Notes under the pieces: model-generated
Seen by the model: only the letters and a program-made list of their open reading frames with translations
Database searches by the model: none
What the model was told of the DNA's origin: nothing
Assembly: GCA_032622095.1 (NCBI GenBank)
Contig: CP136064.1
Span: forward strand, 52,212,073-52,276,072
Direction: 5' to 3'
Origin: Siphonodentalium dalli
Lineage: Eukaryota; Mollusca; Scaphopoda; Gadilida; Siphonodentaliidae
Length of the DNA stretch: 64,000 nucleotides
Shown: in pieces, positions 1 to 13,200 of the stretch
Layout: every line of letters starts with the position of its first letter
Position numbering within the stretch: the first letter of the stretch is position 1
Translations under genes and position numbers: made by a program

Positions 1-225
1 GGCCTAACAATTTTTTACAATTTTAATAATTTTTTCTTGTATTCTTTAACAATTTTTTAATTTCACCCATACAGAGCCCCAGACAAACATGAGCAGACGA
101 CACTCTTCTATATGCTTCTATATATGTGTGGGGCTCCCTATGGTCGACTCGCATATATAAGAGAATACATTGGCACAGGGTAAAAAAATCCTGACTTACG
201 ACTGGATTTGATATGGCGGGTCACA
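1..225 (-). mobile_element. Foldback MITE (TGTGACCCGCC termini), partial copy
   Basis: This is the right half of the same foldback element found complete at 61251-61715; base 1 corresponds to about 61368 there. It shares the AT-rich core, the gagccccagacaaacatgag stretch and the terminal tggcgggtcaca, followed by TA at 226-227. It has an internal deletion, jumping from gtggggctccc straight to tatggtcgactcg. The left half lies outside the window. The TA next to the terminus suggests Tc1/mariner-type insertion, which is inference. Confidence 0.75.
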
Positions 226-971
226 TATCACATACATGCAGACAAGAGCTGCAAGACATCTTTACCATTCCTGAAATTTTGCAAAAATTCTGTGCCAATT
301 AATGCACTTTCTTATATATGCAAGTCTCCCGTAGGGAGCCTCTATGAGAGACTCGCACATATAACAGAACACATGGGCCATAGTACCTGTTGATGACAGT
401 TTCAGTTCTTAATGATTCCTGATGATATATGTATATAATAAAGACCAGTATGATGACAATTTAAATCCAAGTAGAACTCAGGGACCAGTCTACTATAGGA
501 GGGCTTATATTTCGCCGAGAATCCAAATCTAGATTCTCGTAAATATTCTCGCAAATCACCCTGGATTTCCATGAAAAAGTATATATGGATTCTCGCAAAA
601 TCAGATGAAATATATGCCCAGACTAGCCAAGAGGTTTCAAATTGGGAGAAGTCACTACTCTGACTTCTCCTTGTTTGATTATTAGGGGTGGACAGTTCGG
701 TTGACATTATTAGCTCAGACTGTATTACTGTGGTGTATTTCCAAGGTTGAGGATATGGAGACTTTACGTTCATTCACATTACCTGAAGCTTCTGTATTTC
801 TTACAAGCATTGCAACATCAAACATTTTACAATGATTTATCATTTTGTGAATACATGTGCAATAGTGTTGAGAAGTAGTAAATAATTACATGTATGCATA
901 GTTCACACATTGTGTTCTCTGAAGTGGCAGTCGATGCAATTGGAATTTTCAATAATCTTAGTTGATTACTA
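226..971. other. Intronic or intergenic DNA with a degenerate hairpin at about 292-385
   Basis: No convincing gene was found. Positions 292-385 resemble the palindrome inside the TGTGACCCGCC foldback (cttatatatgc arm, then cgcacatataac) but are diverged. The rest is AT-rich without recognisable repeats. It lies 5' of the first exon seen for the chromodomain gene, so it is probably intron. Confidence 0.4.
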
Positions 972-1074
972 CAGTAATGACCTAATTAATTGACTTCTTA
1001 ACAACAGCAGAATTATGGTGGGTAACTTTTCAGGATTTAGTCAGAAATTTCCGACTAAATCCTAAAAAGTACTG
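972..1074. mobile_element. Foldback MITE, CAGTAATG family, deleted copy
   Basis: It starts TA|CAGTAATGACC and contains the family blocks cagcagaattatggtggg and ttttcaggatttagtcag followed by their inverted complement. It ends ACTG|TA. The right arm is mostly deleted. Four other copies are in this window (3962, 14830, 30015, 51578). TA flanks and CAGT termini suggest a Tc1/mariner-type non-autonomous element. Confidence 0.7.
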
Positions 1075-1114
1075 TAAGTAACAAATCAGATAATTCTTTC
1101 CAATTTACTTGCAG

Positions 1115-1238
1115 ACATGGATAAAGAATAAAAACAGGGATGTGAGAAAGCAGCAAGGTACCAACACACCTAAAGCTCACACTGCAGAGAATTTGACTGA
1201 ATGGCATGTCCATGCCAGCAAATTTCATAACAATCCAG
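1115..1238 (+). CDS. Exon a of the chromodomain gene
   Basis: The acceptor is tttacttgcag|ACATGG and the donor CCAG|GTGCAA. It enters in phase 0 and leaves in phase 1. It encodes 41 residues beginning TWIKNKNRDVRKQQG and ending FHNNP. The WIKNKNR stretch resembles the WFQNRR helix of homeodomains, and exons often start near there in homeobox genes, but one helix is too little to call the fold. An upstream exon must lie outside the window. Confidence 0.7.
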
Positions 1239-4200
1239 GTGCAATATTGATATATTATATTTCAATAATTTATTCAGAATTAAGGGAGATGCAAATTAAA
1301 ACATATTTTTTTACATACAATATGTAGGTAAGTGGTGGGTCCCAGGTTGGGCAGAATTTCAATTTTCAGCACTGTGTATGGAATTATTTCCCCATATAAT
1401 TACAACCCTGGAGATCCATCTGAAGTTTAGCAACGATCGGATGAGAGATGTGACCTGTAGGGTGTGAAAACGGAAATTGTTGAAGGACGGACACAAATAA
1501 CTGTTTGAATGCTGTTCCCAGACCAAATTGTTTAAACTCGATAATTTATTGAAAAGCTATTTAAGTTGACAAATGCATTTGAACATTACTCATTTACCTA
1601 ATTCGGCCCGTGGGAACACTTAATGAACACTTATCAGCATCATTCTGTCATTAATGATTGGACTGGTCCAGACTATATTCAAAGTTAACCTGCATTTCCA
1701 GGCAGGTTACTGCATTTTCAGGCAGGTTACTTACACAAAAAATGTTAAGGTAATTGGATATCCCAATAACTAACTTGAGTAATCTGTAAGTAATCTAAAA
1801 AAAATCATGTTGATAAAAGGCTTCTTTGACTGAAATTCCCATAAAAAGACAGCTTTTTTGGCCAATGACTTTTTTATGGCCAAAGACTTATATTCTGGCA
1901 ACAATCACTTGTCTGGTCCTGTCAATGCTGTAAAAAACATAGTTTTATTTTATTAGACATCAGAATAACCCTGTTGAACTGGAGTCATATTCAAACTTTA
2001 TAATCAGAAAATTCTGAGTATAAAATTTGCAACTCCGTTAGAAATAATTGGACTGCACCAAAATTTGAACTGTATTTCCATGTGCCATCAATCCAGATAC
2101 TAATTTTAAATCAACTGGATAAATGTAACTAAAGATATCTGCATGGATGGAGTCATTAGGGCCATAACTCCACCAGAACGTGTTGGAACACATCCGAATT
2201 CTAACTGGGTCAGGAGTGTTTAAATAATCACATTAAAGTTATTAGACAGTGCCAGTCCTGATAACAAAATTAATCAGTTAGCGATTAATCATAAAATATG
2301 ATAAATTGCTAGGCCCTTTTAGGGATTGACCTGTGAATATTCCAGATTTTTAATCTATGTTGATATTTAATACCAGTATATTTTATGTCGACAGCGAATC
2401 GGCCCCTTGATTCAAATATAAAATTGTCCACTTTTGGATGTTACTCAATTGAAGCAACCTTTGATAGTTCAGCACAATATGCAAACTTCCGACAATTATC
2501 GCACATGTATAACTCCTATTTCATCACCCTGTGCAAAATTGCAGCAAATTGCCAGCAATGTGTCAATGTCAGATGGGGACAATTTTATATTTGAATCAAG
2601 GGGCCCATTTGCCGTCATCAAATCATACTGGTATTAAATATCAACATAGATTTAAATCTTAAATATTCACCGGTCAATCCCCAGACACACATATATGGAT
2701 ATATATATAATAGTCCTTTCTACACAGAAAGATATTTACATTACATTCTAAATTTTCAGCCCACAACCATATGGATAGAAATGAGAAATTAGTAGCCTGT
2801 AGCAGGCAATTTGCAGAACTAACCGAAGATGATAAAGCTGATCTTCGGGACGAAATTCCCAAATTCTATAAAGAAAGGGAGGCGGAATCAGATAAAGTGA
2901 CTTCTGGAAGAAAAAAACAGAGAAAGATAAAAAATAAAATGACAGATTTAGTAAGTGTTAATTATAGTTAGATCATGCCATGATTCTGTCTCTACTCTAA
3001 GTTTTGACAGGGAACCTTATAAGTTTGAAGATATAACGGGGGAAATACATTTCTCGGTTATTACCTATTCCATAATATTAAATGTACTTCACTGTAGGTG
3101 AATGCCCTAATTCGAAATTGCACAATTCGATGTCCCCAAATTATAGAAATGTCCCTAAATTAGAAGGCACATTTCGCAAAATGTCACCGCAAAATCAACC
3201 TTTTTATGACCTGTTTGTGTGTGTATATTGCTTCATTTGACCACAACAAATGAACTTTCTTTTCAGGTTCACATATACAGATTAAACTAGAGGTGTGACT
3301 GTCCCAATGGGACTAAGGATACCACCCCCCCCCCATGTTTTTAAAATACCAAGATGTTTCACATGTCAGTAAACATTTAGTTAAAATAATAAAATAACAG
3401 TTCCCATTGCAAGTGCACAAACCAAACCGTAATCTTAAACCTATTGACCGAAAAATGTAGGAATAAAAGCTCAGACAAAATTATGCACAGGTTCCCATGG
3501 TACCAAATGTCTGTGCTAAGTTAAAAAAAATTTGACCTAAAAATGTAGGAATAAAAGCTCGGACAAAATTATACATGTTGCAAAAAAAGGGGGAATAACT
3601 CTACAAAAAAAAGTACGACAGACTTCATAATTGCAGGTGCACAGGTTCCCATAGTGGTTGATGCCTGTGCCAAGTTTCACGGAAATTGAACAAAAAACGA
3701 CTGAGAAAAACTCCGGACAAATTTGTGTCCACAGACGGACGACGGACGGACAAGCTGACTCCAGTATATCCCCCCCCCTAACTTCATTGCGGGGGGGGGT
3801 ATAATTAAATTTTAATTGGAAATACCCATGATCAGAGTGTTGGTGGACTGCTTGGTGAACTTTCAATCGTCATACATCTATAAAAAGGCTTTGTTGATGT
3901 CAAATGATCCAATATTCAATAAATTGTGACCTACAAAACTTGAAAATATAAGGGTAACATACAGTAATGCTCTAACTAATTGACTCCATAACCACAGCAT
4001 AATTATTGGTAACTTTTCAGGATTTAGTCGGAAATATGTCTTGTTGCCATTCATCAGAAAGCTCCCACCAAGAGCTTTCCGATGAATGGCAACAAGCCAT
4101 ATATGATATGGGGGCCATTGGTTCATTTCTTTCACCTTTCATATACTTCAGAAACAACCAGACAGCCCCCATTTTAGTCTTACTGGGAAAATATATTCTC

Positions 4201-7200
4201 CCCGGGGGAAACCACGTAACCCCAATAGTCACGAGGGGTACCCCCCTCGTAAACCCACCCAAACCCACCACATCGGTCCCCCAAAATGTCCCCAAATTAG
4301 CCTAATCTAAAGACCTGGAGCAATTTTGGTACAAAGGAAGGGACATATAATTGATTGTTGTACATGTTACATATGGACATTGTGCAGTTATGCACATTTC
4401 AGGATAGGATAGGATAGGATAGGATATTTTATTTCAATATACACATATTAATGAATAATACATTTGACAAATATTATATTGTATATTCGAGGGGGTGGCA
4501 TAGTCAGACTAGACTGTCTTACTGCCATCCCCTTAAAGAAGAAAAGATGTTACGATAGGCGGTCAAGATTTCTTGTACAATGCACGGCTATATAATTATG
4601 TATCACACAATGGTTGCATTTAACTGGATTATATACATGGAGGGTATACGTCTAGATAAATCGCTTATTGGTTACTCGATGGTTTGTCTCTTTCTTGTCA
4701 GTGGGATGTTCCTTGTAAGTCGAGTAGGAATATGCTGAGTGAGGTTGATGATTGCGATATTGGGGAAGTCACTTATTGACGAGCTACCACACAGTCGGGA
4801 CATCTTTGATTGTTGCATTTAATTGTTGCAGCATATTTTTTAATGCCATCGGCATGTAAACGCCGTTTGAATGTGTGTCTGGATTGGTATGATGTAAATT
4901 CGTTATCTAAATTGTTCCATATAGTTGGAAAAGAATGGAATGGTAGTTGTTGGGACCAAGATGTTCTTGGTTTTTTTTAAAATAGTGGGTGCTTTTGCCG
5001 GGTTTCTGGTCCGGTTTTGCGTTTGGTAAACATGTCGGTGAATGATTCTATTAAGCGCATATGATACCAATCATGCATGAAAACAGCCGCTTGTACTTTG
5101 TGGATGTCGTAGATTTTGAGTATATTTTCTTTTTTAAAGAGAGGTTCTGTGTGGCTTCTATATTTCTTATTACATAAAACTCGCATCGCGCGTTTTTGAA
5201 GCATATTTGAATACCGTAAACGAGATGGCTTTGTATTAGAGCATAATATAATGTTTTAAGTGCGCTACCAGGAAAGAAGTGTTTAACTTTATTGATGTGG
5301 TATATGGCATTCACCATTTTAGAACAAACAGAGGACACATGTTTTTTGAAAGTCAGGTTTTCATCTATATGGATTCCTAAGAATTTTGTGGAGGATTCGT
5401 GCTCAAGATTTCCTACCTTGTTTAGTTCTGTATTATTTAAGTAAACCTTTATAAAGTTCCATTTGTCATCATTGTTCTCTGGGTGTATTAGCATAAAGTT
5501 GCTTTTTTTAGTATTGATCACTAACTTATTGCTACAGCACCAAGCAAATATGTTGCGTAACTCATTATTCACATAACTTTCTACAAGGATGCCATTTTTT
5601 CCACCAGTTACTAGAGTCGTATCGTCCGCGTATGATAAGATATCCATGGTTGTCGAATTTGACATATCGTTAACGTATATTAAGAAAATTATCGGTCCCA
5701 GAATAGATCCCTGTGTTATGGTGGGGGCATACGCATACAGACCAAACCCTATTAAAATCTGCCACATTTGTATGGTGGACACAGTGCGAATGATTCAAAT
5801 TAGACAGTGATCTGGAGCTAATTGTTTGTGGCCAAATGGGACATAACCGAATCAACGTCATTGTTGATATCAATCATGTGCCGATCTATGTTTTACTTTG
5901 TCGATGTTTGTGTTCTGTTCTGTTCTTTGTCTATAGCCAGTGTGACTAGCACATCTATTATTTTTATTGACAATGCTTCACTCAACAAGCCAAGGAGAGG
6001 AGAGAAAGAAGAAAGTGGTTGCGCCAAGAGACTCAAGACTGCGTTTCGTTGTAATGTGTGTGACTGTTATGGTATCTATTATAACAAACCAGGTTTTCTC
6101 TCTCTCTCTAGTGTACAGTCCCCCTTTAAAGTTTGAAAATTCCCCAGTTTATCCCCCCCCCTCCCAACCTGAATTTTGTTTACCTCAAAATCTAATGGCC
6201 AGTTAGTCTCATTCTATCATTCAATATCACTATGCGGCAAAGAAAAACTATTAGTGGTGATAATGAAGCATGTATTTTCTGTGAAAGAGGCAATAATTAA
6301 AGTTAAGAAAATTTGGACACAAAATAAAAAGCTACCTGGTCTGAAACGCGTATCAGGAGTGGGGAAGGGGTTTGCCTGAATTACAATTTCCATCTTAAAA
6401 CTTTCAGGCATGAGTTGAATTTGAATATTCTTTTTTACTTTTCGCAGGCTGAGGAGTTGGAGTCTACATGGGCAGAGGTTGGGTGTCTGTTCCTGACAGC
6501 AGATGGAATTGATATCAGGGGAACAGACACCCTAGTGCAATTCTTAAAAAACCAACAGAGACTACATGTGGATCTCATCCACCACATGAGGAGCGAAGGT
6601 ATTTAGTAAAGTCAAATACACCAATTATTTCATATCAAAACAAGTGGACAGCACTCTAACGATCCCTCAAAACATTCTATATCTGGCTGGTGATGAAGGA
6701 ACTATTAAACTTTTAGAAAATGGATATCCTTCCATGAATATATACCTCCATGGACCATGCTTTTTTTTGCAATTCAAAATTGTGAGAGATCACTTCTCCC
6801 TGTTTGGTTTAAATCAGTATCAGTTGGGGCATATACATACTTGGTTCAGATATGATCACACAAACTGAAGTTGTCATCTGGAAACCAGAAATCAACAGGA
6901 TTCAAAGTTGAAAAAGGGCCACAACTCTCACAAAAATGGGCAGAGCAAACCCATATTAGAAATTGATCTCTATATAGGGCTGATAAACTCACATACCAAA
7001 ATTGGTTCAAATATGATCACACAAACTGAAGTTATCATTGGGAAAGTTCGGAAACCAGAAAAAAGAAGGGCCATGACTGTCGCAAAAATGTGTGGAGCAA
7101 ACACATATTCGAACTTGACCTGTATTTTGGTCTGATAAACTCACCTATGAAATTTGCTTTTGATCTAATAACCATCTGAAAACCATTTCTGGGTGGTCAA

Positions 7201-10200
7201 AACACCGGCTATTTTAATAGTCCCCCGAAATTTTTATTTTGTACAACCATCGTCATTAACCTTTTTTTTACAAACAACCAGTAATTACTCATTGATGAGT
7301 AGTTCCCATTGGAAATGTTCAGATAATATTATGTACTTTTCATGCATAGATCTGCCATCTTCTTAAATTGACAAGAAAATCCATCTTGTAAAAAAAATGT
7401 GTTAAGAACATAGATAAGACTTTTATGTTAATTATGACAATGATTCTGCCAACAATTATAGTCACTGCATATCGTTTGTTTATAACGATGATGCTGTGTT
7501 CTGCGTTTCTGGATATTAAATTTATGGAAATAATCTATTTTTAGCATGAATCATTGTTATGATGTAGATCTTAACACCCCATCGGAATGTTTTCCATCAA
7601 TTTAAAGACATATTATGGACTTGTTCGAGTGCATGATACTGAAAAGTTACTATTCAGGTGCTATGCCAACTGGGGGAATGTAGCATTCCACTAACATCGC
7701 TGAAAATCTCAAGCAAATCGACAGTACCACTCCATAGAAAACAACATCTGAACTACGCTCAATTGTAATTATTTACTTCTTGATTTGGAATGCAGCTAAC
7801 TGCGATAAACTAATAAAAATGATTTCGCCTCAGAGTCACTGTATTTAATTAATTTATAAGACAGTGAGTGTTGTCAATGCCGGTACAATATTTGTAAAAA
7901 TAACTACCTTTAGCACGATCCTACAAGAGTGTTTCACATCACTTTAAAATCTGTGTTATGTAAACATAAATGTTACTGTTACTGTGCCAGCCAATTTGTC
8001 AACAAATAGTTGAGCAGATTCTGATCAAATCAAAAAGTCAGAGCAAAAAAGAATATTCCTCAAAATATATATTTTGAACTAAATCATTTGTCTGTTAATC
8101 CAATGAAATTAACTCACAGTAACGTTAACACAACAATGATTTTATACAATTGGACTGCACAAACATTTGAACTGTATTTTATACTCATTGTAACATATAC
8201 AGGCAAAGAATTTCCTGAGATAGAAGAACATGGGACAATAATAAAAAGAGCATCCACAGTCAATAAGACGAGACTTGTTGGATTAGTTCGTTATATTATG
8301 AACTCTAAGTTTTGTGAGTATGATACTTCCCTTATATTAAAGCCACATGGCAGTTTGCGCTCCAAAATACACAAAATAATATTCGCTTTTGATTGACATT
8401 GTATCTCGGGTAAACGGGGCTTGTGTAAACAATAACATTTGAACTTGAAGGGAATTAACCATTTCTTTACTATATCCTCAGATGAGTAGTTGCCTTTGTA
8501 AATGTTCAGATAATAAGTTTAACAAACAAACATCATACAGCCTATGGCTGTTTGTTAAACTTTTTATCTTAAAACTTAACACCGTTCAATGAATAGGAAT
8601 CCGTCCGTTCATTTCAAATGAACATCCCTTCTGATGAATAATAAACAATTCCTGATATTGTTCCAATATATAGGGAGCAATAACAAAATATATATAAGAA
8701 ACAATACACGTATTTCAGTGCTATATCAACTTATTTTATAATTTTTTTGTTATGTAATGTGATACTTCTACCAAATTATGTATACATAATGTTGGGGATC
8801 GAATGAGTACTTTTCAAATGGAAGTATATTTACATTTGGAAAATAAAGGAAAATGCAGCGTTCGTGCTCATATAACAAGAGCATGCAGTCGGGGTGTGGC
8901 ATAACATGTCCGTTTCTGGAGTAGAGTGGGGCATGTAGACAGAACCCATATTTGAACTTGATCTGTATACCAAATTCAGTTCACTTGATTCAATCTAAAG
9001 TTATAATCTGGAAACTGCATACCAGGTAAAATCTAAGTCGTAAAAGGGGCATAACTCAGTCAAAAGTTGATCTGTATTTTGGGGTGGTAAACTATGTACC
9101 AAATTTGGTTCAGTTCACTTGATTCAATCTAAAGTTATCATCCGGTAACTACAATCAGGTCAAATCTAAGTCGAAAAAGGAACATAACTCAAGTCAAAAT
9201 CATGCAGACGAATTTTAACCCATAATCGAACTTGATCTGTATTTTGGGGTGGTAAACTAATATACCAAATTTGGTTCAGTTCATTTGATTCAATCTAAAG
9301 TTACCATCCAGTAACCGCAAATCATGTAAAATCTAAGTAAAAAGGGGCATAACTCAGTCAAAATCATGTGGCCAAAACCCATATTCCAACTTGAACCTGG
9401 AAACAGGAGGACACATGCACAAATTAATCACAAATAATGTCCCAACAATTTGAAGAATATCAATTTATTTTACAGCCGAGGCTGCTGGTGAAGAAGGGCG
9501 TAGATTCCCTTATCAGGATTTTGAGAAGCAGTATACTGTTTCAGGATTCCCAGGCTACATTAAAAATCCAGTTTATTATGGTGTGAAGCAGCTGCAACAA
9601 ATTATTGATCAAAAGGATGTGATCAAAATGGAAAGTATGGGCTAAACTATGTAGATATAATTCTCAAATGAGCGCGCCCACCAGAAAGCTATTTTTAATT
9701 TGTCTATCACTATTGTCTGGCAATTACTCAATAATCTGCCAATAATTTTCTGACTAACTTCATGGTGGATTTCATGGAACCTATTTCTCTCCCAATCTAA
9801 ATGTTGTGAACAGTATCTATCAAACTAAAACATTGCATAAATTTTTGTTCAGGGTTTATGTCGAGCCCTAAAAACCTGGAACAGCCTTGAATTTGACAAA
9901 TGACCCAACAGAGGTGTGTGTCTGAGCATGTATTGGTTGATGTTGGTGGTGAGGGTGGGGTCCTGTGAATTGAAACCACTCCATGGAAAACGCCTGAGTT
10001 ACGCTCAATAGTAAATATTTACTACTTCATTCAGGACGCATCTATGGGCAATAAACTATAATGAAAACGATTTCATCATCGAGAGTCACTGCATTCAATT
10101 AATACATACTAATATACAAATAAAATGAAAATATGAAAATAGTTTGGCTGAAAAGAAAACGATATAGAATCAAAGTAATTTATAAGACCCATACTTGAAA

Positions 10201-13200
10201 ATTTCTCCCTGTTCTATAATTGCTCTCCCTTACATTTATTTAATTTAAAGTAAATTCCACTCCCCATACTATTATACTCCCCCCCACTATCATTTGGATC
10301 TCAAAAGTAAGTTTGTGACGTTAGGAGTTCAAGAGATGAATCTGGTGTGTAGTAATAACGGAGTGATGTTATCATATTTGGGACATTAAGGTAATGTTTT
10401 TGTGAAGCAACTACAGACCGCCCTCGGGACACCATTTTGAAATTTTGTAAACAATCGATTTGTGAAAAATTCAAATGACGAAATCTAAGAAACGAAATAA
10501 ACACAGTAATAGTGATTCAAATAATTCAACACTAGTGAGCGACGATAGTGTAAATATTTCTCCAAAAAAGCAGCAACTGACAATGGAAGATTTTATTAGC
10601 AAACCGGAAATGAATCTCCATCAACACATCTTAGGAAATATTCCCAGTCAGTTATCCGAACTCATTCAACGAGTCAATCTGTTATCTGACGGTGCAAAAG
10701 AAAACCGTGATCACTACTCTTAAGAACAAAAATCACAGCTGACAGAGTTTGGCAAATTAGTCAGTAGCTTCAAATCTCTTACGCTTAAACTAAGTACAAT
10801 TGATAGAGGTCGTGGCTTTTGGAAATTTAACACCTCCTTACTCCGTGATGAAAAATATGCCGAACTGGTAAAATCAACAATAGAGAATAATAAATCAAGA
10901 TATGGATATAAACTATATACCGATGAGTCGAATAAACCGCAAGTTACATGTAAAACAAGTAAACGTTTATTTTTAGATACTCTTTTGCTCGATATTAGAG
11001 GCGAGACCATAAATTTTGCGTCGAAACGAAAGAAAGACCGAAAGATGAAAGAAAATGAACTGAATAGATCTAAAATATTGCTCGAAATTGAAATAGATAA
11101 GGATGACATAAATACAGAAAATAAAGATGAATTACTGGAAAAAATACAAAAGATTGACACTGACCTTTACGAAATAAGAAAAGAAGACACAAGGGGGGCA
11201 ATGGTAAGATCAAGAGCCAAATGGATTGAACAAGGTGAAAAACCAACAAAATATTTCCTCAATCTTGAAAAACGCAATTCTATATCGAAAACTATATACA
11301 ACCTCACCGACTCCACTGGTAAAAACATTGACAAATCAATCAGACATAATGCATGAAGTTAGAAGTTTTTACGAAAATTTATGTGCATTAAAAAATACAA
11401 ACAAATCTTATATTCAGGCTATTCTTGAAAAAGACCATACCGTATTGTCACAAGACACTGCCAACAGGCCAACAACATAGAAGGGCCAATAACTCTTAAC
11501 TGAACTGACGTGTGCATTGAAACGATCACAAAGTGATAAATGCAGTGGACTAGATGGATACCCATATGAGTTTTGGAATTGTTTTTGGATTGACTTAGGC
11601 CAAATTCTATGTGAATCACTCAATGAAGCTTTTGATAAAGGGGAACTTTCAATCACCCAGAAACAAGGACTTATTACTCTGATTCCTAAAAAAGACAAAG
11701 AAAGAAATCATCTGAAAAACTGGCGACCATTTTCACTCTTGAATATATCTTACAAATTAGCTTCTTCGTGTATAGCTGAAAGATTAAAGCGTGTCCTACT
11801 TGATATAATAAGCGAGGATCAAACAAGATTCTTAAAAAATCGCTACATCGGAGACAATACTAGACTTACCTATAATCTTATTCACAAGGCAAAATTGGCT
11901 GATAAACCTGGGTTACTGCTCCTCCTAGACTTTGAAAAGGCCTTTGATTCAGTATCATGGAAATTTATACATAAATGCCTTAACCTTTTCCATTTTGGAG
12001 ACGACATGAAAAGGTGGATTTCTATATTTTATACGAACATCAACTCATCTATTTTAATAAATGGGCATATATCTCAAAGTTTCAAACTACATCGTGGCTG
12101 GTGACCCAGTCTCGCCGTATATTTTTTTTGCTATGCGCAGAAATCTTAGCTATTATGATAAAATCTAATGACCGAATTTAAGGGGTCAACCTCAGCAATT
12201 TAGAATACAAAATTACACAGTATGCAGACGAGACGACGCTTTTCTTAGACGGCAGCGAACAAAGTCTTAGGGAAGCATATACTGTTTTAAACTTATTTGC
12301 AGGTTATTCAGGTCTAAAAATTAACCCTATCAAGTGTCAGGCGTCGTGGATTGGATCTTATACGAAACGTACAGATATTATGTTCCTAGACCTTGGACTA
12401 ACATTCGATAGTACTTTCAATCTCCTTGGAATACACTTTGATACAATTAACCTTGAGAAAATGAATATAAATTATGATAAAAAAACTTCCTGAAGTCAAA
12501 CGTTTGACAGGAAAATGGAAACACCGGTTACTTACACCCATTGGTCGAATAACTGTGATAAAATCACTAATACTCCCAAAATTAACACACCTTTTTGTAG
12601 CTCTCCCAAATCCCGGTAATGTTTTTATGAAAAATCTTGACACAATACTCTTTAATTTTCTTCGGAACTCGAAGCGTGATAGAATCAAACGCAAAGTTAT
12701 ATGTCAGGATTATAAGAATGGCGGATTAAAAATGGTTGATGTTAACCATTTTATGATGTCAATGAAAGTAACTTGGGTTAGTCGCCTCGTGACAAAAACT
12801 GCCAAGTGGACTCCATTAATAGATATACCTTTATTTGATGACCCTATGTTCCTTACTTATGACTACCCTTACATAGAAAAACAGGCAAAGAAATTAACCA
12901 ACCCTTTTTGGCATGATGTCCTGATGGCATTTACAAAATTTCTAGAGAAAAATAGAAACAATCGCAAAATATCAGCATGTACGTTATGGAATAACCCAAA
13001 TATAAAGCACTACGGAAAAGTATTAAATTTCACCTCCTGGCGAGAAAAGGGTATATCTTTTTAAACGATATGCTGGACAATACAGGTTGTTTTCTTACAC
13101 GAGACGATCTACTAAGGATCTATAACATACATACAAACTTCATCACTCGTAATAACATCCAACATCAGATAAAATTACTTGCAAAAAAACTTGAACAACC

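Noticed and set aside
686-745. Possible extra exon upstream of exon a (open, attag acceptor, phase 0 end)
   Set aside because: The donor AAG|GTTGAG is weak, the acceptor lacks a clear pyrimidine tract, and the peptide is not distinctive.
10301-10504. Minus-strand frame over the LINE 5' region
   Set aside because: Antisense shadow of the LINE leader; no independent support.
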